Source: Oscillospiraceae bacterium
GTDB taxonomy: Bacteria; Bacillota; Clostridia; Oscillospirales; CAG-272
Reading direction: 5' to 3'
Length of the DNA: 64,000 nucleotides
NCBI GenBank assembly: GCA_015063685.1
Contig: SVTR01000009.1
Coordinates: 1-64,000 of the forward strand
The number at the start of each line of letters is the position of its first letter. Within the stretch, counting starts at the first letter, position 1. The notes under the pieces are model-generated. The model did not search any database and was not told where the DNA came from. It was given only the letters and a program-made list of their open reading frames with translations. Of the stretch, positions 51,160-58,213 are shown piece after piece. Position numbers and translations under genes: made by a program.

Positions 51160-52080
51160 TCATTCAGTCAACAATTTGATGCTGCGCTCCAGCTCCTCGG
51201 CAGACATCATGCCAACCTTCTGACCTGCGATCTCGCCTTTGGCGTTGATCAAATACGTGGTGGGAATGGCGGAGACGTTATAGGCGGTGGCCGCCGAGTA
51301 TTGGGTGTCAAAATAGACGGGGAAGGTGTAACCGTTGGCCGAAATGAAGCTCTTAACACCCTCGATGGTTTCGTTATAACCATCGGTCAGATTGACCATC
51401 AGAAAGGCAACCTCACCGGCGTAGTCTTCTGCGGCCTGGTTGAAGTCAGGCAACTCAGCCTTGCAGGGAGGACACCAGGTGGCCCAGAAATTCAGAACCA
51501 CGGGCTTGCCTCGGAAATCCGAAAGCTTGACGGTGTTGCCATTCTCGTCCAATACCTCAAAATCCGGTGCGTAGTCGATATCCTCCGTGGGCGGGGCGAT
51601 GGGTTCGGCAGTTTCGGGGGTGGCATCTTGCGTTTCAGCAGGAGCGGGATCCTCGGGCGCGGCATCTTGCGTTTCAGCAGGAGTGGGAGCTCCGGGGGTG
51701 GCACCTTGCGTTTCCGCGGGAGCGGGATCCTCGGGAGTGGCATCTTGTGTTTCCGCGGGGGTGGAAGCCTCGGGAGTGGCATCTTGTGTTTCCGCGGGAG
51801 TGGGGTCCTCGGGCGCGGCACCTTGTGTTTCCGCAGGGGAAGGAGCTTCGGTTGCCGCGTTTTGGGTTTCCTCCGATGTGAGCACCTCGGTTGCAACGCT
51901 TTGGGTTTCCACGGAGGCAGAGGACTCTGTGGAGACGCCTTGCGTCGCTGAACCGATAGCGGTAGATGCGTCACTTTCGTCTCCCGGCAAAGGGTTCGAG
52001 GGTGTGGAGCAGGCGGTTGCCCAAGCAAGCAGCAGGCCGGCTAAAAGCAGAGCCGACAGGTGTTTTACGATGTGTTTCAT
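51160..52080 (-). CDS. TlpA/ResA-type thioredoxin lipoprotein with 13-residue repeats
   Basis: A 306-residue exported protein; ATG 52080 follows AAGGAAGGA. Lipobox ATAC gives Cys24. Residues ~80-157 are six copies of a 13-residue Pro/Ala/Thr unit built on PAETQDATPEDP. The C-terminal ~140 residues form a thioredoxin fold with 'LNFWATWCPPCKAELPDF' (Cys203/Cys206) and 'AIPTTYLINAKGEI' (cis-Pro), typical of membrane-tethered reductases or oxidases in cytochrome maturation or sporulation. No CcdA-type electron donor is in the window. Starts 14 bases after the nucleosidase gene, so it is the last gene of an egsA-mtnN-thioredoxin operon, an unexpected association. Confidence 0.9.
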   Translation of the reverse strand: MKHIVKHLSALLLAGLLLAWATACSTPSNPLPGDESDASTAIGSATQGVSTESSASVETQSVATEVLTSEETQNAATEAPSPAETQGAAPEDPTPAETQDATPEASTPAETQDATPEDPAPAETQGATPGAPTPAETQDAAPEDPAPAETQDATPETAEPIAPPTEDIDYAPDFEVLDENGNTVKLSDFRGKPVVLNFWATWCPPCKAELPDFNQAAEDYAGEVAFLMVNLTDGYNETIEGVKSFISANGYTFPVYFDTQYSAATAYNVSAIPTTYLINAKGEIAGQKVGMMSAEELERSIKLLTE

Positions 52081-52094
52081 GATGATCCTTCCTT

Positions 52095-52808
52095 TCATTT
52101 TCTTTGCCATACCGTCAAAAAGCGCATGAGCACCCGAATGGCGGTATCGGCGGCCTTCTTACAGAAGGTGGGGTAGTCGTCAGAGGCTTCCTCGTCGCCG
52201 CCATCGGAAATGGCGCGGAGGATGGCGCAGGGGGTGTCGTTGATATAGCAGACGTGGGCGATGGCGGCGCCCTCCATTTCGCAGGCAACGCAGTGATCAA
52301 AGGTCTCGGTGATGCGGGCCTTTACGGCGGCGCTGCTGATGAATTGGTCACCCGAGGCCACGGTGCCTACTACAGATGTAACGCCCTCCTGTCCCACGCA
52401 AGCGGCGAGACAGGCGGTCACCTCCGGGTCGGTGGGGAAGTAGACCACGTTGATACCTGACACAAGCCCCGCGGGATCTCCCAGGGCGGTGGTGTCCATA
52501 TCGTGCTGGACGAGGCGATCTGCCAAAGCTACCTGTCCGATGGACAACCGATCCGTCAGGGTTCCTGCCACGCCGGTGTTGATGATAACCGAGGGGGCAA
52601 AGGTGAGGATCATGGTCTGGGCGCAGACGGCGGCAAAGACCTTACCGATGCCGCATTGTGCCACTACCACGGAGCGGCCCTGCAGTCTGCCGGTGATAAA
52701 ATCAATTCCCGCCAGGGTGACGGTGTCGGTATCGGTCATGGCGTTTTTCAGGGCGTCAACTTCGATTTTCATGGCACCGATGATGCCGATTTCTATTTGA
52801 TTGTTCAT
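52095..52808 (-). CDS. mtnN: 5'-methylthioadenosine/S-adenosylhomocysteine nucleosidase
   Basis: A 237-residue cytoplasmic enzyme hydrolysing MTA and SAH to adenine plus the thioribose or ribosylhomocysteine, so it belongs to methyl-group and methionine recycling and produces the autoinducer-2 precursor route. Motifs: 'IGIIGAMKIEVDAL' at the N-terminus, 'IINTGVAG' phosphate-like loop, 'VACEMEGAAIAHVC' with the substrate-binding Met-Glu pair, and 'ISDGGD' with the catalytic Asp. GAAAGGAGG precedes ATG 52808. Length is typical. 52 bases separate it from the upstream dehydrogenase, with no terminator. Confidence 0.95.
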   Translation of the reverse strand: MNNQIEIGIIGAMKIEVDALKNAMTDTDTVTLAGIDFITGRLQGRSVVVAQCGIGKVFAAVCAQTMILTFAPSVIINTGVAGTLTDRLSIGQVALADRLVQHDMDTTALGDPAGLVSGINVVYFPTDPEVTACLAACVGQEGVTSVVGTVASGDQFISSAAVKARITETFDHCVACEMEGAAIAHVCYINDTPCAILRAISDGGDEEASDDYPTFCKKAADTAIRVLMRFLTVWQRK

Positions 52809-52860
52809 GAGTTTCCTCCTTTCTTTTAACTGGTTTAATGGTTTTTCGGAAGATGACCCT

Positions 52861-54186
52861 TTATGCTCCCATGAGCTTTGTGAGCCGCATAAAGGTCAGT
52901 CGGCGGCGGACGTAGGGGGACATCTCCCATAGGGTGTCCCACAGGTCTTGGGAAATCCCGATATCCCGCAAGGTAGCTTTGGCGCCCATGTCTGTCAAAA
53001 GCCGGCGGAGACCGTCGCCCGTGGGGAGGGTCTTGTCTGCCAAGGCCTTGATATCCGGCCATAGAGAAATGAGCTTGCGGGCATCTGCCTCGCGGAGGGG
53101 ATCGGGGGTGTTTTCTGCGGTCAATACCTCTTCCGCACGGTCGCCAAACACGGCTTGGATGCGGGAGAGGGGGAGCCCTTGATAGGCGTTTGCGTCCAAC
53201 GCGGCAGGATCCATGGACAGGAACGCGTGGTATTTTTCAGCCACCAGAGCGGCCGCCACGCCTACCTTTTCGCCATGGAGAGCAGGATTATTTTGGGTAA
53301 TGACGTCCATTTCTATGAGGTGAGATACGTGATGCTCCGAGCCTGAGGCGGGGCGGGAGTTACCCACCATTTGCATGGCAAGACCCGACAGCACCAGACC
53401 GTACATAACGGTTTCTACCGCCGCGGGATCTTGAGCGGCCACCCCGTCGGCACAATCCAGGACCTTGCGGAGCGCTTCCTCTTCCAGGGCGATGACCTGC
53501 TCGCAGAGATATTCCCCTGTGACCATATGGGATACCCGCCAATCAAAGAGGGCGGTGTATTTGCCCAGCAGATCGCCAACGCCCGACGCGGTAAGGGCAT
53601 AGGGAGCGGCGGCCAGTACGTCGCTGTCTGAGATCAGCGCGATGGGAGGCTTGGCGGGAAAGGATCGTTTGACCCCGTGCCAGGTCATGGCTGCGATGGA
53701 GGACAAAAAGCCGTCCACGCTGGCGGCGGTGGGGATAGATACAAAATCCAAGCCCTGCAGAGTGGCTATGTATCGGGTGATATCGTGAATGGTGCCTGAG
53801 CCAACCGCCAGGAGCAGATCGCACTTGCCCGCGGCCGCGATCGCCGCGATGACCTCGTCTACGACGGCTTCCGTGGCGTGAAGCTCTCCGCCGTGGGCGG
53901 CAGTATCCAGGCAGACGGTTTGCACTTGCTTTTCAGTCTCTTGCCACGCCTGTATGCATAGAGTCTTCACGGCCTTGCCTGCGGCGGTATAGGTGCGGTC
54001 GTCGCAGATCATCACGATTTGAGAGAAGTTGCCCAGGGCGTCAATGACCGCAGGTACCTGCGCCAGCGCCCCGCGCTCCATGATCAGATAACGCAGGGAG
54101 ACGGTATGCGTTCGTCCGCAGGGACAGGCATCTGCCATGATGGGCAGGCGTTGGATATGATTGGTTATGCGTGTGGTATGTGCCAC
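52861..54186 (-). CDS. egsA: sn-glycerol-1-phosphate dehydrogenase (EgsA/AraM type)
   Basis: A 441-residue cytoplasmic iron-alcohol-dehydrogenase-like enzyme that reduces DHAP to glycerol-1-phosphate. Motifs: N-terminal 'CPCGRTH', NAD-binding 'GSGTIHDITRY' (129-139), 'PTAASVDGFLS', and metal-binding His in 'RPASGSEHHVSHLIEM' and 'LHGEKVG'. The start is GTG 54186, supported by GGGAGGTGATC 7 bases upstream. In Bacilli the product feeds heptaprenylglyceryl phosphate; here the partner prenyltransferase is not in view. First gene of the operon with mtnN and the thioredoxin lipoprotein. Confidence 0.93.
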   Translation of the reverse strand: MAHTTRITNHIQRLPIMADACPCGRTHTVSLRYLIMERGALAQVPAVIDALGNFSQIVMICDDRTYTAAGKAVKTLCIQAWQETEKQVQTVCLDTAAHGGELHATEAVVDEVIAAIAAAGKCDLLLAVGSGTIHDITRYIATLQGLDFVSIPTAASVDGFLSSIAAMTWHGVKRSFPAKPPIALISDSDVLAAAPYALTASGVGDLLGKYTALFDWRVSHMVTGEYLCEQVIALEEEALRKVLDCADGVAAQDPAAVETVMYGLVLSGLAMQMVGNSRPASGSEHHVSHLIEMDVITQNNPALHGEKVGVAAALVAEKYHAFLSMDPAALDANAYQGLPLSRIQAVFGDRAEEVLTAENTPDPLREADARKLISLWPDIKALADKTLPTGDGLRRLLTDMGAKATLRDIGISQDLWDTLWEMSPYVRRRLTFMRLTKLMGA

Positions 54187-54219
54187 AGGATCACCTCCCT
54201 ACGGTGGATTCTTTTCTTT

Positions 54220-54248
54220 ATTGTATCATGACGGCACTTTTTTGTCAA
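54220..54248 (-). promoter_or_regulatory. Sigma-A promoter of egsA operon
   Basis: Minus-strand TTGACA (54243-54248), 17-bp spacer, TACAAT (54220-54225), 34 bases before the GTG start. Confidence 0.85.
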
Positions 54249-54311
54249 GCCGCCACGGGACAAAAAGAGATGCTCCGTTGTCTCTTCGTTATGGCTGGGA
54301 GCGAGAACGAA

Positions 54312-54346
54312 CGCAACGCGGCCGATGGGTGACCGACCGCGTTGCG
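54312..54346 (-). terminator. Stem-loop after degV-family gene
   Basis: Perfect 10-bp GC-rich stem (54312-54321 with 54337-54346). The minus-strand exit is TTCGTTCTC rather than a clean T-run; the T-run lies on the plus strand. Probable terminator, orientation ambiguous. Confidence 0.6.
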
Positions 54347-54354
54347 CTTGTTTT

Positions 54355-55236
54355 TCAAAGGGTACCGATTGCCTTTTCAAAGCCCACCAGAAGGCCGCCT
54401 TCCTCTGCATAATAGCTGCAGAGTCCCCTACAGGGATAAATGGTGATGGATGCCGCGGGAAACGCCTTTCTGATGATTTGTTTCAGGGCGGTGCCGCCCT
54501 CCTGATTGAAGCAATGGGCGATCAAGACCCGCCCGCCGGCATAGCCCAGACCTGTCATGCGTTGAAAAATGGCAGACAACGCCTTCTGCTGCCCCTTGCA
54601 TTTATCCAAAGGCTCCAGATCTCCCCTGTCGCTGGCCTTGCCGACCACGCGAATGCCCATCACGCCGGCGATCTTGGCCACGGCGGGATTGACACGTCCG
54701 TTATTGGCAAAATTTCGCATGGAGGCCAGCATGAAAACAAGGCCGGTTTTCTTTTTGTATTCGGTGATCGCCGCGCATACGTTATCAAAGTTCGTTCCTG
54801 CCAGTACGAGTGCCTCTATCTTTTCGATGATGAGGCGGATCTCAGGCCCTGCGGACAGACTGTTGTATACAAATACCCGACGGTCGGGGTGGCTCTCCTC
54901 GTATATTTCCTTGGCGGTCATGGCGGCGTTATAGCTTCCCGACAGAGTTCCTGTTAAGGTCACGCAGTAGATCTCCTCGGCATCACCAAAGGCGGCAAGC
55001 CATTCCTCTGTGTTAGGGCAGGAGGTAGAGGAGCGGCCCTTGTAAATCTTCAGATCGTTGACCATACCCTCCACAGATAAGCGATGATTGTCCACGTATT
55101 CTTTTTTGTCGGTGATGATCTTCAGGGGAGCGGTTTCAAAGGGAATGTGAGGCAGCGCCAAAAGATCCGAGGCAGAGTCGGAGAGGATCTTGACGCGGCG
55201 GGCGGCTTGCACGGCTTGGATAGTGACAGTAGACAT
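54355..55236 (-). CDS. DegV family fatty-acid-binding protein
   Basis: A 293-residue cytoplasmic protein of the DegV/FakB family, which binds a fatty acid for phosphorylation by FakA. Features: 'KILSDSASDL' N-terminus, 'GRSSTSCPNTEEWLAAFG' with the TSxP motif, 'YCVTLTGTLSGSYNAA' and C-terminal 'CSYYAEEGGLLVGFEKA'. ATG 55236 follows GGAG. Its promoter lies beyond the MITE-like copy B, so the mRNA leader should contain that element. No fakA-like kinase is in the window. Binding ligand not predictable. Confidence 0.9.
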   Translation of the reverse strand: MSTVTIQAVQAARRVKILSDSASDLLALPHIPFETAPLKIITDKKEYVDNHRLSVEGMVNDLKIYKGRSSTSCPNTEEWLAAFGDAEEIYCVTLTGTLSGSYNAAMTAKEIYEESHPDRRVFVYNSLSAGPEIRLIIEKIEALVLAGTNFDNVCAAITEYKKKTGLVFMLASMRNFANNGRVNPAVAKIAGVMGIRVVGKASDRGDLEPLDKCKGQQKALSAIFQRMTGLGYAGGRVLIAHCFNQEGGTALKQIIRKAFPAASITIYPCRGLCSYYAEEGGLLVGFEKAIGTL

Positions 55237-55255
55237 AGCGGTTCTCCATATGATT

Positions 55256-55416
55256 GGGCATCTCTAAAAACTCATCGCACGCCGATATGGCGGTGCTTTT
55301 TCCGTCATACGTCACAAAATTCTTTCGCATAGGGTCAACTATACGTGCAGATTTTTGTTTAGTCTGACGAAAAAATCCCTCGCATCTCGCCGCACGCTGA
55401 GTATTTAGAGCTGCCC
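55256..55416 (-). mobile_element. 161-bp MITE-like element, copy B
   Basis: Inverted copy of the element at 43329-43489, same length, about 97% identical, with matching 19-bp terminal inverted repeats. It lies between the degV promoter (55465-55493) and the degV ribosome binding site, so it should be transcribed as 5' leader. Confidence 0.85.
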
Positions 55417-55464
55417 GATTGTTTTGTGGCTTGCCTAAAGTTGACAAATCAACGTCTCGGGAAT

Positions 55465-55493
55465 ATTATACCATACAAATGTTGTCTTGTCAA
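55465..55493 (-). promoter_or_regulatory. Perfect sigma-A promoter of degV-family gene
   Basis: Minus-strand TTGACA (55488-55493), 17-bp spacer, TATAAT (55465-55470). Confidence 0.9.
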
Positions 55494-55546
55494 CAGATAG
55501 CGGAAATTTCATGAAATGAACACACGGCCACCATGGTGACGGGGAA

Positions 55547-55575
55547 TTGACAAAGGCCTTGAGTTGTGATAAAAT
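55547..55575 (+). promoter_or_regulatory. Sigma-A promoter of dus gene
   Basis: TTGACA (55547-55552), 17-bp spacer, TAAAAT (55570-55575) with TG upstream of the -10. Divergent from the degV promoter, 53 bases apart. Confidence 0.88.
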
Positions 55576-55651
55576 ATAGAAAACATCTATTGCCATCTCC
55601 GGGACTTTGGCGCGGTGCGCCGGGATCTTTTGAGATATGAAAAGGAAAAAA

Positions 55652-56656
55652 ATGATACGATTTGGAAATGTCACGTTGCCCTACGGGCTTGCGTTGGCGC
55701 CCTTGGCGGGTGTCAGTGATCGGGCCTTTCGCCGCGTATGCCGTGCTTGCGGGGCAGATTTCAGCGTCAGCGAAATGGTGTCGGCCAAGGCGCTGTGCTA
55801 CGAGCAAAGAGCCAAAAAGGCCCACTCATCGGTGACGGGACTTTTGGCATCGGTGCACGCCGACGAGGTTCCCATGGCGGTTCAGCTCTTCGGCAGTGAG
55901 CCGGAATTTATGGCCGAGGCCGCAAGGCTGATCACAGCCAACCAATACCTGGGCTGTGTCAGCCAGGTGCCCCCCTCTGCCATTGATATCAACATGGGAT
56001 GCCCCGTGAAAAAGGTGACGGGCAACGGTGAGGGAAGCGCCCTTTTGAAAAATCCTGTCTTGGCAGGACAGATTATTGAGGCCGTGGCCAAGGCTACCCA
56101 CCTGCCTGTGACCGTAAAGATCCGCGCGGGCTGGGATGGAGAGCATATTAACGCCCCCGAGATGGCTCGGATCGCTGAAGCGTCGGGTGCCGCCATGCTC
56201 TGCATTCACGGACGCACGCGGGAACAGATGTACGAGCCCGGGGTCAACCGTGAGGTCATTGCCGCTGTCAAGGCCGCCGTGCAAATCCCTGTGCTGGGAA
56301 ACGGAGACATCTACACGGCTGAGGACGCCTTGTCCATGATGCGGGAGACGGGATGTGACGGAGTGATGATCGCCCGCGGCGCTATGGGCAATCCCTGGAT
56401 TTTTTCTGAGATCCGCGCGGCGCTGGCGGGAGAGACCTACGCCTATCCTCCCTACGAGGAACGGTTTCAGATCGCTTTGATGCAGGTGCGTGAAATGATT
56501 TCGGAAAAAGGGCTTCGTGTGGGCGTGGCAGAGGCTAAGAAGCATCTGGCCTGGTACTGTCGGGGAATCGACGGTGCCGCCGCCGCTCGTAGCCGTATCA
56601 TGCAAGCGGGCAGCTACGAGGAGCTGGAGCAGATCATGCTGAGTTTGGCACCGTGA
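55652..56656 (+). CDS. dusB: tRNA-dihydrouridine synthase (DusB type)
   Basis: A 334-residue FMN-dependent enzyme reducing uridine in the tRNA D-loop. Motifs: 'LAPLAGVSDRAFRRVCRACGADFSVSEMVSA', 'IDINMGCPVKKVTGNGEGSALLKNP' with the catalytic Cys, 'VTVKIRAGWD', 'IHGRTREQMY' and FMN-phosphate binding 'GNGDIYTAEDAL' and 'MIARGAMGNPWIF'. ATG 55652 has AAAGGA 5 bases upstream; an in-frame ATG at 55637 lacks a good site. Followed 24 bases later by a winged-helix regulator gene, probably cotranscribed. Confidence 0.95.
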   Translation: MIRFGNVTLPYGLALAPLAGVSDRAFRRVCRACGADFSVSEMVSAKALCYEQRAKKAHSSVTGLLASVHADEVPMAVQLFGSEPEFMAEAARLITANQYLGCVSQVPPSAIDINMGCPVKKVTGNGEGSALLKNPVLAGQIIEAVAKATHLPVTVKIRAGWDGEHINAPEMARIAEASGAAMLCIHGRTREQMYEPGVNREVIAAVKAAVQIPVLGNGDIYTAEDALSMMRETGCDGVMIARGAMGNPWIFSEIRAALAGETYAYPPYEERFQIALMQVREMISEKGLRVGVAEAKKHLAWYCRGIDGAAAARSRIMQAGSYEELEQIMLSLAP

Positions 56657-56680
56657 CGGTGCTTTGCGGAGGAATGCCAT

Positions 56681-57388
56681 ATGGATCTTGACAATCATCA
56701 TGTGCCTATTTGTCACGGGGCGATTCTGTGCGAGGATGCGCGCTTGTACCGCCTTTTGGAGGTAGAGCTGTCCCTTTGCGGTGTTGCGCGGGTCACGGAG
56801 ACGGCGGGTGCCGATCTGTGGCTGCTGGATCTGGATGATAATCCCCACCGTCCGGCAGATGCCCCTGAGGATTGCCGCGTTTTGTGCTGGTCCCGAAGAG
56901 GAGCGGAAAGCTTTTCTGATCTTGATCTCACCTCCGGACGGGTCTGCTTTTTGAAGCGACCCTTTGTGTTGGAGGAGCTGGAGCAGAGCATTCGCCGCCT
57001 GGCCTCTTATTCTTCGGATATTTCCGGAGGAGCACGAGAGGGTGAAGGCACCCCTGCCTTTGTGCGGCGAGGGGCTCAGAATGTTTTTGGCCCCAAGCAT
57101 AGGGCATTGCTGTCTCCTTCGGAGAAGGGGGTGGTCCTGGTGGGAGATACTCCTGTGATACTGACCCCTCGGGAGTGGGTATTGTTCGCTTGCTTATGGG
57201 ATCATCGGGGACAGATTGTACCCAAGGCCGCACTGCAAGAAGCCTTGGGAGCCGCGACGGAAGGGGGCGTGGTGACTACCAACATTCTGGAGGTGTACGT
57301 TTGCCACCTGAGAGAAAAGCTGGAAAAGCCCTTGGCGCGGAGGATTATCATCACCGTGCGCGGCAAGGGCTACCGTATGGAGCTTTGA
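56681..57388 (+). CDS. Orphan OmpR-type winged-helix regulator with degenerate receiver
   Basis: A 235-residue protein. The C-terminal ~95 residues are an OmpR/PhoB-type DNA-binding domain ('PVILTPREWVLFACLWDHRGQIVPKAALQEAL', 'TTNILEVYVCHLREKLEKPLARRIIITVRGKGYRM'). The N-terminal ~110 residues correspond to a receiver but are shortened and divergent: one Asp remains in 'LWLLDLDDNP', while the acidic pair near the N-terminus is 'CEDARL' and the Lys is in 'CFLKRPF'. No histidine kinase is adjacent, and a terminator follows. GGAGG precedes ATG 56681. Phosphorylation-independent control is possible. Confidence 0.85.
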   Translation: MDLDNHHVPICHGAILCEDARLYRLLEVELSLCGVARVTETAGADLWLLDLDDNPHRPADAPEDCRVLCWSRRGAESFSDLDLTSGRVCFLKRPFVLEELEQSIRRLASYSSDISGGAREGEGTPAFVRRGAQNVFGPKHRALLSPSEKGVVLVGDTPVILTPREWVLFACLWDHRGQIVPKAALQEALGAATEGGVVTTNILEVYVCHLREKLEKPLARRIIITVRGKGYRMEL

Positions 57389-57476
57389 AAGACACAAAAG
57401 GACCGACTCGGAAAGGCACGCGCTCTAAAGGAAAGTCCTGAAAAGTCAACGGAATACATTACCTACCGACAGGAAA

Positions 57477-57510
57477 GGACGGGAAATTGCCATAATTTCC
57501 CGTCCTTTTT
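57477..57510 (+). terminator. Intrinsic terminator of dus-regulator operon
   Basis: Perfect 12-bp stem (57477-57488 with 57494-57505) followed by TTTTT; near-symmetrical enough to stop the convergent small gene as well. Confidence 0.9.
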
Positions 57511-57516
57511 ATACGA

Positions 57517-57732
57517 TCATTGAATATAAATTTTGAGGTGACCTTTAATCTCAGCGGTATTTTCTTCTTTGCTTTTTGGGTCAAATTCGGGAAAACAAAG
57601 CAAATAATAGTCGCACTCGTCGCAACAACATTCAAAGCCTTGCTTTCCGTTACCAAGACAAACGTCAGGTTGCCCGGGTGTGAGTTTTATGCCGGTAATA
57701 TCTATAACCTTTTTGGGAATATGCTTGCTCAT
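57517..57732 (-). CDS. Small Cys-rich protein, function unknown
   Basis: A 71-residue soluble protein from ATG 57732 (AGGAGG 3-4 bases upstream). Six Cys cluster in the centre, in the order Cys-x(11)-Cys-Cys-Cys-x2-Cys-x6-Cys, within 'CLGNGKQGFECCCDECDYYLLCFP', suggesting a zinc or iron-sulfur site. The N-terminus 'KVIDITGIKLTPGQPD' looks like a short beta-hairpin. I recognise no named family. It is preceded by a long structured leader ending in an intrinsic terminator 21 bases before the start codon region, so expression is probably conditional. Metal homeostasis or redox control would be a guess. Confidence 0.75.
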   Translation of the reverse strand: MSKHIPKKVIDITGIKLTPGQPDVCLGNGKQGFECCCDECDYYLLCFPEFDPKSKEENTAEIKGHLKIYIQ

Positions 57733-57752
57733 ATATCCTCCTATCAACATAT

Positions 57753-57781
57753 AAAAAGTGCGCTAACCGAAGTCAGCGCAC
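57753..57781 (-). terminator. Intrinsic terminator in the leader of the Cys-rich gene
   Basis: Stem GTGCGCT/AGCGCAC (57775-57781 with 57758-57764) extended by two further pairs across one mismatch, TTCG-type loop, then TTTTT (57753-57757) on the minus strand. The ribosome binding site follows within a dozen bases, the position of a conditional terminator. Confidence 0.85.
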
Positions 57782-57963
57782 CGAAAAACGCGAACTCCAA
57801 GTTGTCGCCAAACGAACTTATACGCAGATAGGTATTTTCACACCATCAAACGGGAGTCGCATTTTTACCAAATGTCTATCGTTTGATGATGTGCGAAAAA
57901 GGGTATAGTTATTCCCTAAAGAAAAATATACCTCTCAGCGCGATTATTAAGTTCGTTTGGCAC
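57782..57963 (-). promoter_or_regulatory. Candidate structured leader RNA (riboswitch/attenuator-like)
   Basis: On the minus strand the 5' end GCCAAACGAACTT (57961-57949) pairs perfectly with AAGTTCGTTTGGC (57819-57807), extended by TTGT/ACAA across a bulge. Inside are a 14-bp helix CACATCATCAAACG with CGTTTGATGGTGTG carrying its own small hairpin, and a GAGGTATA segment able to pair either with a nearby TATACC or with a distal ATACCTATC. CGAACT can alternatively pair with AGTTCG just before the terminator. A foldback transposable element is the main alternative. Confidence 0.55.
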
Positions 57964-57967
57964 AATT

Positions 57968-57996
57968 ATTATAGCATGATTTTTGTGGTTTGTAAA
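57968..57996 (-). promoter_or_regulatory. Sigma-A promoter of leader RNA and Cys-rich gene
   Basis: Minus-strand TTTACA (57991-57996), 17-bp spacer, TATAAT (57968-57973). The expected start (about 57961-57963) coincides with the first base of the closing helix of the leader. Confidence 0.85.
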
Positions 57997-58084
57997 TACC
58001 TTTAGTAAAATTTTGAAAAGTACCTTCATGGAAAAAGAACGTCCTTTTTCTTGAAAAAGCACTGCGCTTGTGTCCGCAAACGCC

Positions 58085-58122
58085 AAAATACGGTATACCT
58101 CTTTCGAGATATACCGTATTTT
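58085..58122. terminator. Terminator hairpins after the 1199-residue protein gene
   Basis: 13-bp perfect stem (58085-58097 with 58110-58122) with T-runs on both sides; a second hairpin, CTTTAGAG with CTCTAAAG, lies at 58135-58155. Both lie downstream of the minus-strand gene ending at 58214. Confidence 0.8.
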
Positions 58123-58213
58123 TTGAAAACTGTCCTTTAGAGTGACGCTCTAAAGAGTCGGCCCTTTTGTTATTTTTTGAGGGGAGTATCCAAGCTTAGC
58201 GCGATGGACAGGA

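Noticed and set aside
51544..51840. CRISPR-like periodic DNA at 39-bp spacing
   Set aside because: It is the coding repeat of the thioredoxin lipoprotein linker, in frame with conserved residues.
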